DNA of 64,000 nucleotides, taken from an uncultured Pseudomonadota bacterium (GTDB lineage: Bacteria > Pseudomonadota > Gammaproteobacteria > Burkholderiales > Methylophilaceae). Under the pieces are notes generated by a model that did no database searches, was not told the DNA's origin, and was given only the letters and a program-made list of their open reading frames with translations. The stretch spans positions 1 through 64,000 of the forward strand of contig CAIRBH010000003.1 of NCBI GenBank assembly GCA_903876765.1, written 5' to 3'. Positions 26,956-36,673 of this stretch are shown here, piece by piece. Made by a program: the position numbers and the translations under genes. How positions within the stretch are numbered: position 1 is the stretch's first letter; each line of letters opens with the position of its first letter.

Positions 26956-27510
26956 CTATGGGCTAGCCCACTTAATACTACAGCCTATACTGGCAAATTG
27001 CTGCCTAGGGCCTAAATCTGTCTCGGCAATCAGCTTCATGGCATGAAATAGATCTCGCGTACTGTGGGGCGCGGCTTCTTTGCGGCTCTCATCAAATCTG
27101 CCACGATATTGCAATTGCCCGTGACGATTAAAGCCAAAAAAGTCTGGGGTGCAAACCGCATCATAAGCTTTGGCTACCTGCTGAGTTTTGTCTAGCAAAT
27201 AGGGAAAAGGAAAATCAGCTGCCAGCGCGACTTTTATCATATTGTCAAAACTATCTTCTTGATAGTCTTTGCTGTCGTTAGACATGATAGCCACGCTATT
27301 AATGCCTAGCATTTTCAGCTCGCGGCAATCTGCCAGTAAGCGCGGTAAAATGGCCTTCACATAAGGGCAGTGGTTGCAAATAAACATTACCAATAAGCCA
27401 TTTTTACCCATTATTTGTGCCAAAGAAATCATGCTGCCATCTATATTGGGTAAATTAAAGTCGGCGGCTTGCCAACCAAAATCACATACAGGTGGGTTTA
27501 AACTTGCCAT
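26956..27510 (-). CDS. Thioredoxin-fold (AhpC/TSA-like) protein
   Basis: 184 residues. The redox site is FICNHCPYVKAILPRL, with CNHC in place of the usual CxxC of thioredoxins. FDNMIKVALAADFPFPYLLD and QLQYRGRFDE follow the pattern of a family of peroxiredoxin-like cytoplasmic proteins annotated as thioredoxin-family. Substrate unknown. No signal peptide. Confidence 0.88.
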   Translation of the reverse strand: MASLNPPVCDFGWQAADFNLPNIDGSMISLAQIMGKNGLLVMFICNHCPYVKAILPRLLADCRELKMLGINSVAIMSNDSKDYQEDSFDNMIKVALAADFPFPYLLDKTQQVAKAYDAVCTPDFFGFNRHGQLQYRGRFDESRKEAAPHSTRDLFHAMKLIAETDLGPRQQFASIGCSIKWASP

Positions 27511-27565
27511 GTTTTACTCCAATGTTGTCTATAATTTAATCTTATCATTTTAACTTGCAGGCATC

Positions 27566-28300
27566 ATGTCTAACTTTAGATTTTATAGCGCTGAAAATTT
27601 ACACCTAGGCGCTACCGTCAAGTTATCTGACAACGCCGCCAGCCATGCCACGCGAGCCTTACGTTTAAACTTGGGGGATACGCTACATCTGTTTAATGGC
27701 GATGGTGTGGACTATGCGGGCGAGCTCATCAGCGTTAAAAAGAACGAGGTGTTAGTCAAGCTCAGCACTAGCCAAGTGATAGAAAATGAATCCCCACTTA
27801 ATATTACATTGCTACAAGGCATTTCTAGTGGCGATCGCATGGATTACACCATACAAAAAGCCGTAGAGCTGGGCGTGGCGGTTATTCAGCCTATCGCTAC
27901 CGAGCGCAGTGTAGTCAAACTGACGGCAGAACGCGCGCAAAAACGCTTAGAACATTGGCAAAATGTGGCGATTTCGGCCTGCGAACAATGCGGACGTGCG
28001 ACTGTGCCAGCATTGTTAGCGCCAGTGAGTTTATCAGTATGGCTAGCGTCTAATCAGCAAAATAACGCTATGCGCGTATTGCTCAACCCGCTGGGCGCAA
28101 AGCGCCTGTCAGCATTGTCCGCTGCGCCGCAACACATACAATTGCTCATAGGCGCAGAGGGCGGTTTAACGAGCGCAGAAATCGCTTTGGCCATCCATCA
28201 CGGCTTTCAATCGGTGATTTTAGGGCCACGTATTTTACGCACCGAAACCGCCGCCCTAACTGCTATTTCTGCCATGCAAACGCTTTGGGGTGACTTCTAA
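27566..28300 (+). CDS. rsmE: 16S rRNA (uracil1498-N3)-methyltransferase RsmE
   Basis: 244 residues with a PUA-like N-terminal part (HATRALRLNLGDTLHLFNGDG) and a SPOUT knot at the C terminus, marked by LLIGAEGGLTSAEIALA and VILGPRILRTETAALTAI. It methylates N3 of U1498 in 16S rRNA. Only 67 bases separate its stop from the HTH-argA gene, and these hold the operator cluster. Confidence 0.96.
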   Translation: MSNFRFYSAENLHLGATVKLSDNAASHATRALRLNLGDTLHLFNGDGVDYAGELISVKKNEVLVKLSTSQVIENESPLNITLLQGISSGDRMDYTIQKAVELGVAVIQPIATERSVVKLTAERAQKRLEHWQNVAISACEQCGRATVPALLAPVSLSVWLASNQQNNAMRVLLNPLGAKRLSALSAAPQHIQLLIGAEGGLTSAEIALAIHHGFQSVILGPRILRTETAALTAISAMQTLWGDF

Positions 28301-28301
28301 G

Positions 28302-28335
28302 ACAAATATATTTGCTTATATTACAAATATATTTT
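28302..28335. promoter_or_regulatory. Two AT-rich palindromic repeats upstream of the HTH-argA gene
   Basis: The 12-mer ACAAATATATTT occurs at 28302-28313 and again at 28323-28334, exactly 21 bp (two helical turns) apart. The first copy contains the perfect palindrome CAAATATATTTG (28303-28314); the second differs at the last base. With the larger inverted repeat just downstream they look like a set of operator sites. Confidence 0.55.
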
Positions 28336-28340
28336 ATTAT
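28312..28340 (+). promoter_or_regulatory. Candidate promoter of the HTH-argA gene
   Basis: TTGCTT (28312-28317) and TATTAT (28335-28340) are 17 bases apart, the -10 matching five of six consensus bases and the -35 matching only TTG. The start would fall near 28347, in the centre of the inverted repeat, leaving a leader of about 20 bases with no ribosome site. Confidence 0.4.
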
Positions 28341-28362
28341 TTTGTAAATTATACAAAATAAT
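28336..28362. promoter_or_regulatory. Perfect 11-bp inverted repeat, candidate autoregulatory operator
   Basis: ATTATTTTGTA (28336-28346), spacer AATTA and TACAAAATAAT (28352-28362) are perfect inverses. The repeat ends five bases before the start codon of a protein carrying a Cro/C1-type HTH domain, the classical place and shape for binding by an HTH dimer. Confidence 0.65.
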
Positions 28363-28367
28363 ACCCG

Positions 28368-29960
28368 ATGTCACTCGCACATTCTCTTCGTCAGCGGCGC
28401 AAGTCGCTAAAAATGACACTGCAAACACTGGCCACGCAAGTGGGCGCAGATGCTGGCAATTTATCGCGCATTGAACGTGGCGAATTAGGCATTAGTGAAA
28501 CACTGTTGCGTAAAGTAGCGGCGGCGCTAGATTGCAGCCCAGCCTATTTGTACGCACAAAGTGAGCTTAACCCAGCCCATTTGAGTGCAGCAGCGCATGG
28601 CTCTGCCCCCGCCTTAACATACATACAGCCCAATAATGCCAAAGATTTTGTGCAATGGTTTCGCTCTGCTACGCCTTATATTCACGCATTTGGTGGGCGC
28701 ACCTTTGTCATTGCTTTTGGCGGGGAGGTGGTGGATGAAAAACAATTTGTTGCACTATCACACGACTTAAACCTGCTGGCCAGCCTAGAAGTGCGCCTAG
28801 TATTGGTACACGGCGCACGCCCGCAAATTGAGCAGCGCTTAAAGCGCGATAAATTAAATGCTAAATATGTCCTCGGCCTGCGCGTGACTGATGATGCAGC
28901 AATGGAAGCCGTTAAAGAGGCGAATGGCGCAATTCGGGTAGAAATAGAAGCGTTACTTTCTATGGGGCTGGTCAACTCGCCGATGGCGGGCGCAGATATT
29001 CGGGTGGCCAGTGGCAATTTTGTCACAGCAAAACCCATGGGCGTGCGCGAAGGGGTTGATTTGCAGCATACTGGCGAAGTACGCAGAATAGATGCCGTCG
29101 CCATACAAAAGCGCTTAAATGAAGGTGAATTAGTCTTGTTATCGCCGCTGGGCTATTCGCCAACGGGCGAAGCCTTTAACTTAAGTTTAGAAGATGTGGC
29201 GGTGAGCGCGGCCATTGCACTAGATGCAGATAAATTGATTTTCTTGATGGATTCTGCTGGCGTGCATAATTTACGCGGTGAGCTACTGCGTGAAATGACC
29301 GCAGAAAAGGCCAAAAACTTGCTGCGCAATGTCAGTGAAAACGAGCAAGCAATCAATGTGTCAGAAGACGTGAATTACTATCTACCAGCTGCGGTCCGCG
29401 CTTGTGAGCAGGGCGTTGCAAGGACGCATCTTATTTCGCGCCATATTGATGGTGCAATTATACAAGAGCTGTTTACCGTTGAAGGCATAGGCACTATGGT
29501 CACAGAGCTAAGCTTAGAAAGCATGCGGCAAGCCCATATTGACGATGTTGGCGGTATTTTAAAACTGATAGAGCCACTAGAATTAGAAGGCTTTTTAGTT
29601 AGGCGTGGGCGAGAGCGCATAGAAATGGAAATTAATCATTTTTATGTGATGGAACATGGCAACCGCGTGATTGGCTGCGCGGCACTTTATCCGTTTGTTG
29701 CTGAGCGTACCGCTGAATTTGCCTGCCTAGCCATAGACCCCGCCTACCGTGGCGCAGGGCGTGGTGATAAATTATTTTATTACTGTGCCAATCAAGCCAA
29801 AACACTAGGCTTTAAAAGCTTATTTTGCCTGACCACCCGCACCGAACACTGGTTTTTAGAGCGTGGTTTTATCGAACAAAATGTAGAAAAACTGCCCGCT
29901 GAAAAACAACAACTTTATAACTATCAGCGTAAATCTAAAGTTTTTAGCAAAACCTTATAA
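28368..29960 (+). CDS. argA: N-acetylglutamate synthase with N-terminal Cro/C1-type HTH domain
   Basis: 530 residues, about 90 more than ordinary ArgA. Residues about 5-63 are a complete HTH_XRE domain (SLRQRRKSLKMTLQTLATQ, NLSRIERGELGIS, LRKVAAALDCSPAYLY). After a linker, residues about 94-370 form the amino-acid-kinase-like arginine-sensing domain (FVQWFRSATPYIHAFGGRTF, LVHGARPQIEQRL), and about 380-525 a GNAT acetyltransferase (ACLAIDPAYRGAGRGDKLF is the acetyl-CoA loop). The enzyme makes N-acetylglutamate from acetyl-CoA and glutamate, the first step of arginine synthesis. The frame is unbroken and I see no internal start with a ribosome site for a shorter form. No ribosome site precedes ATG 28368. 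argB follows after 60 bases. The operator cluster upstream suggests self-regulation. Confidence 0.9.
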   Translation: MSLAHSLRQRRKSLKMTLQTLATQVGADAGNLSRIERGELGISETLLRKVAAALDCSPAYLYAQSELNPAHLSAAAHGSAPALTYIQPNNAKDFVQWFRSATPYIHAFGGRTFVIAFGGEVVDEKQFVALSHDLNLLASLEVRLVLVHGARPQIEQRLKRDKLNAKYVLGLRVTDDAAMEAVKEANGAIRVEIEALLSMGLVNSPMAGADIRVASGNFVTAKPMGVREGVDLQHTGEVRRIDAVAIQKRLNEGELVLLSPLGYSPTGEAFNLSLEDVAVSAAIALDADKLIFLMDSAGVHNLRGELLREMTAEKAKNLLRNVSENEQAINVSEDVNYYLPAAVRACEQGVARTHLISRHIDGAIIQELFTVEGIGTMVTELSLESMRQAHIDDVGGILKLIEPLELEGFLVRRGRERIEMEINHFYVMEHGNRVIGCAALYPFVAERTAEFACLAIDPAYRGAGRGDKLFYYCANQAKTLGFKSLFCLTTRTEHWFLERGFIEQNVEKLPAEKQQLYNYQRKSKVFSKTL

Positions 29961-29981
29961 GCAAATTTTAGTTACAATTAG

Positions 29982-30905
<924 letters not shown>

Positions 30906-30906
30906 A

Positions 30907-31551
30907 TTGGCGCAGCAAAGCCACGCTAAAGTCTGGATTTTTGACCTAGACGATACGCTGCACAATGCCTCAGCTCACATCTTCCCGATGATGAATCAGG
31001 CCATGACGCAATACATCATGGAATCGCTGGTTTTAGATGAAATAGCAGCCCATAGATTGCGGCAACATTATTGGCGCGTCTATGGGGCAACGCTAAAAGG
31101 CTTGATGCGTCACCATGGTGCCGACCCCCACCATTTTCTAAATGAAACGCATAAATTAGACGACTTGCCTGACATGGTACTTGCAGTAAAACGCTTACGG
31201 CATATGCTAAATAGCCTTATAGGAAGAAAGTTAGTGTTTACCAACGCGCCACGTAACTATGCATTACGGGTGCTAGCCCTACTAGGTATTAGCGATTGTT
31301 TTGAGTTGGTATTTAGCGTTGAATCCACCAAATTTCATGCCAAACCGTCAGTGCGTGGCTTTCAATTGTTGCTCAAGACCATCAAAGTAAAAGCCAGCGA
31401 TTGCATCATGCTAGAAGACAATTTGGCGGCTTTAATGACGGCAAAAAGATTAGGCATGAAAACGATTTGGATAAGCAAAAAGTTACAAAAACCAAATTTT
31501 GTTGATTATCGATTAACTCACGTGTTAGCACTTACTCACCTTCAGTTATAA
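30907..31551 (+). CDS. HAD-superfamily pyrimidine 5'-nucleotidase-like phosphatase
   Basis: 214 residues starting with TTG at 30907, one base after argB. HAD motif I is WIFDLDDTLHNA (nucleophile D13, acid D15), motif II LVFTNAPRNYA, motif III lysine in KFHAKPSV, and motif IV IMLEDNLAALMTA. The sequence resembles SDT1-like pyrimidine 5'-nucleotidases found next to argB and slmA in betaproteobacteria. The substrate in vivo is unknown. Confidence 0.88.
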   Translation: MAQQSHAKVWIFDLDDTLHNASAHIFPMMNQAMTQYIMESLVLDEIAAHRLRQHYWRVYGATLKGLMRHHGADPHHFLNETHKLDDLPDMVLAVKRLRHMLNSLIGRKLVFTNAPRNYALRVLALLGISDCFELVFSVESTKFHAKPSVRGFQLLLKTIKVKASDCIMLEDNLAALMTAKRLGMKTIWISKKLQKPNFVDYRLTHVLALTHLQL

Positions 31552-31595
31552 TTTCTACTCATAGAGTTAAAACCACAATTAGCGAGGAGCAAAAA

Positions 31596-32159
31596 ATGGC
31601 AGGCGAACGCAAACAGCAAATTTTAGAAACGCTAGCGAAAATGTTAGAGTCTCCTAAACGCGAAAAAATTACCACAGCCTCACTCGCAGCAAGACTAGAC
31701 GTGAGTGAAGCCGCGCTGTATCGTCACTTTGCCAGTAAAGCGCAAATGTTTGAAGGCTTAATAGTCTTTATAGAAGAAACCATTTTTGGCCTCATCAACA
31801 AAATCAGCACGGAAGAACCCGATGGCCAAAAACAAATTCAACGCATTATTTCTATGCTGCTGGTATTTGCCGAAAAAAACCCTGGCATGGCACGTGTGCT
31901 GATTGGCGATGCGCTAGTCAATGAAGATGAAAAATTACTATTACGCATCAATCAAATGAACGATAGGATAGAAGTCACACTCAAACAGAGTCTGCGTATT
32001 GCTGAAACGCAAACTGGGCATAAAGTTGATGCGGAAGCGCAGGCCAACTTGATGCTTTGTTATGTGATAGGTCGCTGGCATCAATTTGCTAAAAGCGGTT
32101 TTAAACGCAAACCTATGGAATTTGTACAACAGCAAATGACATCACTGATTAACCACTAA
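31596..32159 (+). CDS. slmA: Nucleoid occlusion factor SlmA
   Basis: 187 residues of the TetR fold. The HTH lies at about 10-50 (ITTASLAARLDVSEAALYRHFASK), followed by the dimer domain (RIISMLLVFAEKNPGMARVLIGDAL, LCYVIGRWHQFAKSGFKRKP). SlmA bound to chromosomal sites breaks FtsZ filaments so that septa do not cut the nucleoid. The ribosome site GAGGAG precedes the ATG. It lies 7 kb from ftsZ in the same window. Confidence 0.93.
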   Translation: MAGERKQQILETLAKMLESPKREKITTASLAARLDVSEAALYRHFASKAQMFEGLIVFIEETIFGLINKISTEEPDGQKQIQRIISMLLVFAEKNPGMARVLIGDALVNEDEKLLLRINQMNDRIEVTLKQSLRIAETQTGHKVDAEAQANLMLCYVIGRWHQFAKSGFKRKPMEFVQQQMTSLINH

Positions 32160-32182
32160 ACACCGCATAGAGGGGACGCAAC

Positions 32183-32407
32183 TTGCAAGGAACGATATTT
32201 GGTTTTACAGAAGTGCAGATTACCGATTTTGGCATGACCTACGGCGTAGGCGGCCTAATGCTACTCATGATATTTATTGTAGGCCACCTTGCTTGGGAGT
32301 CCAAGGCCGGGAAGTTTGGCACCTTTGCCTTGTTTCTGGGGCTGACCTTTGGCATGGTAGGCTATGTGGCAAAATACATTATCAAATTCAAACTAGGCAT
32401 ACATTAA
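32183..32407 (+). CDS. DUF2788 small membrane protein
   Basis: 74 residues starting with TTG 32183 after AGGGGAC. Two membrane helices (about 20-38, GVGGLMLLMIFIVGHLAW, and about 47-63, ALFLGLTFGMVGYVAKYI) joined by a short basic loop, as in DUF2788 proteins. Function unknown. It ends the rightward rsmE-argA-argB-slmA group and is convergent with cca. Confidence 0.88.
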   Translation: MQGTIFGFTEVQITDFGMTYGVGGLMLLMIFIVGHLAWESKAGKFGTFALFLGLTFGMVGYVAKYIIKFKLGIH

Positions 32408-32419
32408 AACCCCTAATCC

Positions 32420-33640
32420 CTAGCCCCTGATTCCTAACTCCCGCTTCACCGCCTCTAATCTAGCGGCAAATACCGCCGCCTTAATCTGCTCGGGCTCATT
32501 ATAAACGCTAGCTACCGCACCAGCATCCACATTGATCGCCGCCATCAATACTTTTTCTAATAGCTCTGCTGCTGGCGTTGGGTGGTTTTCTAAGCCAGTT
32601 CTGCCTCTAGAATCTGCTTCACTCGCTAGCAAAAAATCCTTAAACCTTACTGGTTGGCGTATCGCATCCAGCTCAATCAAAAAGTCCAGCAATGTACTGG
32701 GTTTCATCTGCATGACTTGATGCAGCTTGCCATGGTATTTAGCCACTACCTGCGCCAGCTCTTTGCAGTCATTAGGCACTCTTAAGCGCTTACATAGCTC
32801 TTTAACAAGATAAAGGCCGCGTGCTTCATGCCCTATATGTTGAGGTAGTGATTCGGCAGGGGTGATGCCCTTACCAAGATCATGCATCAGCGTGGCAAAG
32901 CGCACCGCTAATGAATAATGTTGTCGTGCCGCATAATCAATAGCTAACATCACATGCAGCCCTGTATCAATTTCTGGGTGATACGCTACGGGCTGCGGTA
33001 CACCCCACAGTTTATCCAGCTCAGGTAGTATTTTCTGCAATGCCCCACAAGCCCTTAGTACCTCAAACATACGACTGGGCTTATCTTCCATCAGGCCTTT
33101 GGCCAACTCTTGCCATACCCGCTCGGCCACCAAGGCATCCACCTCGCCAGCTGCTACCATTTGTTGCATGAGCTCAATGGTGGCTGGCGCTATTGAAAAG
33201 TCTTGAAATCTTGCTGACAGCCTTGCTGCGCGTAATATTCTGACGGGGTCTTCGGCAAACGCCGCGCTCACATGACGTAAGGTTTTAGAATGAATATCAG
33301 CTAAACCGTTAAAGGGGTCTATGAGCTTGCCTGTGGCGTCTTTGGCGATGGCATTGATGGTTAAGTCACGACGGGCTAAGTCTTGTTCTAAGGTCACGTC
33401 AATTGATGCGTGCACCACAAAGCCTTTATAGCCTTTGGCAGTTTTGCGCTCGGTACGGGCTAAGGCATATTCATCATGGGTTTTGGGATGCAAAAATACT
33501 GGAAAATCTTTACCAACAGCCTTAAAGCCAGCGGCTATCATTGCATCTGGCGTGCTACCGACCACGACGAAGTCTTTATCTTTTACTGTAAGGCCAAGCA
33601 GTTCATCGCGCACCGCACCCCCAACTAAATAAACTTGCAT
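32420..33640 (-). CDS. cca: CCA-adding tRNA nucleotidyltransferase, multifunctional
   Basis: 406 residues. The nucleotidyltransferase part has YLVGGAVRDELLGL and the metal-binding DKDFVVVG (D21 and D23), then the RRDLTINAIA and EDPVRILRAARLSARF motifs. A C-terminal HD domain (FATLMHDLGKG) adds phosphatase and phosphodiesterase activity, typical of proteobacterial Cca. It builds or repairs the CCA end of tRNA. It starts 13 bases after the epimerase-like gene, in the same direction. Confidence 0.96.
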   Translation of the reverse strand: MQVYLVGGAVRDELLGLTVKDKDFVVVGSTPDAMIAAGFKAVGKDFPVFLHPKTHDEYALARTERKTAKGYKGFVVHASIDVTLEQDLARRDLTINAIAKDATGKLIDPFNGLADIHSKTLRHVSAAFAEDPVRILRAARLSARFQDFSIAPATIELMQQMVAAGEVDALVAERVWQELAKGLMEDKPSRMFEVLRACGALQKILPELDKLWGVPQPVAYHPEIDTGLHVMLAIDYAARQHYSLAVRFATLMHDLGKGITPAESLPQHIGHEARGLYLVKELCKRLRVPNDCKELAQVVAKYHGKLHQVMQMKPSTLLDFLIELDAIRQPVRFKDFLLASEADSRGRTGLENHPTPAAELLEKVLMAAINVDAGAVASVYNEPEQIKAAVFAARLEAVKRELGIRG

Positions 33641-33653
33641 GGCAACAGCCTAT

Positions 33654-34601
33654 TTACCTAGCAGCCGCACGCCGAAAGCGATCGTAAGCGCCCCGTGACG
33701 TTTCATCGAGCAAATATTGGGGAATGATGGTTTCTAGCGAGCTTGGCGTTATATTTAATAGTGCTGGCAAAGTTTGCTCGCTAACACTATCAACCTGCAT
33801 AGAGAGAATATTGTCGCGCGACATCAATTGAATGGGCAACAGCTCCATCATCCAAGCTTGTGCATAAGACAAGCCATCCGTTAAGCCTATGATAGGCCGC
33901 TGAATCTGTAGCGTATCCATCACTGCCTGCACCAGCTGACGAAAGCGATACACCTTAGGGCCAGCTAATTCATAAGTTTGGCCATAACTCGCCCGATTAT
34001 TCAGACATGCCACAAAGCAGCTGGCGACATCTTCTACCCAAATCGGCTGAAATTTAGCATTGGGCTTAGCTAACATGACTAGCGGCATGACTTTGACTAG
34101 GCTTGCAAACAAGTTAATAAAACTATCGCCCCGACCAAAAATAATGGACGGTCTAAAGATAGTGATATTCAACTCTGCCGAATATGCCAGCAGTGCCGCC
34201 TCACCGGCTGCTTTAGAGCGTAAATACTGGCTGGGGGCATTTTTATCTGCGCGCAAACTACTCATGTGTACCAAGCGCTTAATATGCAGGTCTTTGCAAA
34301 TGCCAGCTAATTGCGCTGGCAGCGCATGGTGCATGTCGTTAAAGCTTGTGCGACGGCTTTGATGCAAAATACCTAGCAAATTAATCACCGCATCTACCCC
34401 TGCTAGGGCACTAGTCAAGGCTTGTTTATCAAGCACATTGCATTCAAGCACTTGCACTTGGGGCAGTAGCAGTAAATTTTTAGCATGATCTTTGCGCCTT
34501 GTAAGCACCTTAACGCTGTAACCCGCAGTGGCCAATTTAGCGACTATGGCACTGCCAACGAAGCCTGAACCACCTAATATACAGATTTGTTTTATGAGCA
34601 T
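33654..34601 (-). CDS. NDUFA9-like NAD(P)-binding protein (atypical short-chain dehydrogenase)
   Basis: 315 residues with an N-terminal Rossmann motif ILGGSGFVGSAIVAKLA (about 8-24), the INLLGIL strand, a YLRSKAAGE segment that resembles the Y-x3-K active site, and FRPSIIFGRGDSF. It matches the complex I NDUFA9 subunit family of betaproteobacteria, whose role is uncertain because the complex I operon lies elsewhere. It stands between slt and cca and may be co-transcribed with both. Confidence 0.87.
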   Translation of the reverse strand: MLIKQICILGGSGFVGSAIVAKLATAGYSVKVLTRRKDHAKNLLLLPQVQVLECNVLDKQALTSALAGVDAVINLLGILHQSRRTSFNDMHHALPAQLAGICKDLHIKRLVHMSSLRADKNAPSQYLRSKAAGEAALLAYSAELNITIFRPSIIFGRGDSFINLFASLVKVMPLVMLAKPNAKFQPIWVEDVASCFVACLNNRASYGQTYELAGPKVYRFRQLVQAVMDTLQIQRPIIGLTDGLSYAQAWMMELLPIQLMSRDNILSMQVDSVSEQTLPALLNITPSSLETIIPQYLLDETSRGAYDRFRRAAAR

Positions 34602-34648
34602 GGCTATCCTAAATCATTAATTGTTATATTTTGGCGCTTCATTTGCAC

Positions 34649-36628
34649 TCACTCGAGTGCAACAGCTTCCTCAACCTCTAATTCTGGCTGACCCGTACCT
34701 GGGATCATACCTAAGCGTGACTTTAAAGTTTGGATCTTAATACTGTTATTTTCAGCCACCAAGCGCGGCGCATAAATTTGTGCGTTGGCCATCACTTTTT
34801 GTACATAAGTTCTGGTCTCAGCAAAAGGAATAGTCTCAATATAAATAGCCGCTTCTAAGGGTTCAGTTGCCATCCATTGTTTGGCTCTGCTAGGGCCTGC
34901 ATTATAGCCCGCCGTTGCCATCACGGTTTGGCCTGCCATCAAATCTAATACGTAGCGCATATAGTAAGTGCCAAACTCAATATTGGTATTCAATTCATGG
35001 ATCATATTGTTGCTATAGACATTCAAGCCCATGCGTTTTGCTACCCATTTGGCGGTAGCTGGCATCAATTGCATCAGCCCTGCCGCGCCGACACCAGATT
35101 TTGCATAATGGATAAAATGGCTTTCTTGCCGAGTAATGCCATAGACCCAGGCTTCATCAATACCCGCATCTTTGGCCGAGCTGCGGAATAGGTCGCGGTA
35201 TGGCGTTGGATAACGCAAATTAAAATTATGCGTGAGTTTGGTGTTATCAGCAGTCTTAATGGCAATGTCATACCATTTTTGCTGCATGGCATATTCTGCC
35301 GCCGCTAATAGTTGCTTATCATCAAATTGGCGCGTGGCCCAAGCCCATTCCAATTTAGCTTCCCAGCGCATATCCAAGCGCTGTAGCTCTAGCACTCGCA
35401 TCATCGCCGTTTGACTGGCTATGGCGTTGACTTCTGTAGCAGTCACTTTGTAGTCAACTGCGGGGTTAGTCATCATACTGTCTAGCTCTTCTGCCGCGAG
35501 TAGGCCGTAATAATGCCGCTCTGTTGAAAGCTTGCTGAATATAGCATTGGCTTCTAAGGCATGACTGGGCTCATTTTGCGCAGTTTCTTTAAGTGCTCGC
35601 GCCCGCCAATAACGCCAAGCGCTTTCTTCTAACTGTTTGGCTGGCATCGCTGATGTCGCTTTCAGTACGGCCGCCCAATCTTGAGCGCGTAGCGCAGCAC
35701 GGACTTTCCAAGCCTGTTGGGCGTTATCCAAAACCACACCCTCAGCTAGCGCATAATAATTGAGCGCCTTAGGTTGGTGATGTCGCGCGGCATGGTAAGC
35801 GATGCGCCCCCAAGCAAAAGCCCGATTTTCTGTGCTAAACAGATTTTGCACGCCTGTTAGTGTGCTGATGGCGTCATCTAACTTGCTTCGTGCCAGCCTA
35901 TCTAGGGCATATAAATTGACCTCTGCGCCAAAGCGCGTTTTAAATGGGGCGGTTTTTTTATCCAGCATGACTTGTGGTAATTGATTAGCCCTATCTAGCA
36001 ACTTAACTGCGGCAGGGTCTATATTGGCTAAGCGAGATATCACACTTTTGGCTAAACTGAGCTTATCGTCTTGTAAAGCCAGTCTAAATCTGGCCCAAAT
36101 ATCCTCTGGGCTTAATTCGCCGCTGTTTTGTAGTGCATCAAAAACTGCATTACAGTTACTAGGCAGATCGGCGCTGGTCATCCACAAGGCTTTAACTTGC
36201 GCCGTCACTGCGATATCCCCTAATTGCTGATGACCGAGCAAAGCATAGCATTGCACTACTAGATCATCTTGCTGATAGAACGCCAGCTCATCAAAAAATG
36301 CAGCCCAATTTTGTTGTTTAGCTAATTTTTTTAGCCATTCGCCGCGCAGACGTTCCACAAAGGGCATATCTATAGATTGCGCTAAGAAATTTTGCACTTC
36401 TTCATCTCTGGCTTTATCTAGTTTAAGCAACATCAGCCAATATTCTGCATAAGGCGCTAACAAATATTGTTGAGTTTTAAGCTGGGTAACATCCTCAGTC
36501 AGGGCAGCTTCATTTTTTGCGCTGTAAGAAGCGCGCGCATGTTGAAACAAAGCTTGATCAGATAAGGCAAATGCCTGACCTGATATTAAGATAGCGACTA
36601 GCGCTAATGTAAGGCGAATATACTTCAT
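34649..36628 (-). CDS. slt: Soluble lytic murein transglycosylase Slt
   Basis: From ATG 36628 it has 659 residues; a longer frame to 36655 would spoil the signal peptide (MKYIRLTLALVAILISGQAFA). A long alpha-superhelical U-shaped domain (about 25-470) precedes the SLT catalytic domain with the active-site glutamate in TRQESHFIHYAKSGVGA and the GLMQLMPATAKWVA and AGYNAGPSRAKQW motifs. It cleaves glycan strands to 1,6-anhydromuropeptides. It lies 45 bases downstream of lpxC, in the tail of the dcw region. Confidence 0.95.
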   Translation of the reverse strand: MKYIRLTLALVAILISGQAFALSDQALFQHARASYSAKNEAALTEDVTQLKTQQYLLAPYAEYWLMLLKLDKARDEEVQNFLAQSIDMPFVERLRGEWLKKLAKQQNWAAFFDELAFYQQDDLVVQCYALLGHQQLGDIAVTAQVKALWMTSADLPSNCNAVFDALQNSGELSPEDIWARFRLALQDDKLSLAKSVISRLANIDPAAVKLLDRANQLPQVMLDKKTAPFKTRFGAEVNLYALDRLARSKLDDAISTLTGVQNLFSTENRAFAWGRIAYHAARHHQPKALNYYALAEGVVLDNAQQAWKVRAALRAQDWAAVLKATSAMPAKQLEESAWRYWRARALKETAQNEPSHALEANAIFSKLSTERHYYGLLAAEELDSMMTNPAVDYKVTATEVNAIASQTAMMRVLELQRLDMRWEAKLEWAWATRQFDDKQLLAAAEYAMQQKWYDIAIKTADNTKLTHNFNLRYPTPYRDLFRSSAKDAGIDEAWVYGITRQESHFIHYAKSGVGAAGLMQLMPATAKWVAKRMGLNVYSNNMIHELNTNIEFGTYYMRYVLDLMAGQTVMATAGYNAGPSRAKQWMATEPLEAAIYIETIPFAETRTYVQKVMANAQIYAPRLVAENNSIKIQTLKSRLGMIPGTGQPELEVEEAVALE

Positions 36629-36673
36629 GGCACGCCCTTTTTGCTGACTAGCCATTAAAAGCTAGCTGGTAAA

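Noticed and set aside
28682..29104. 140-codon frame opposite the HTH-argA gene
   Set aside because: Ser/Ala/Thr-rich shadow with no support.
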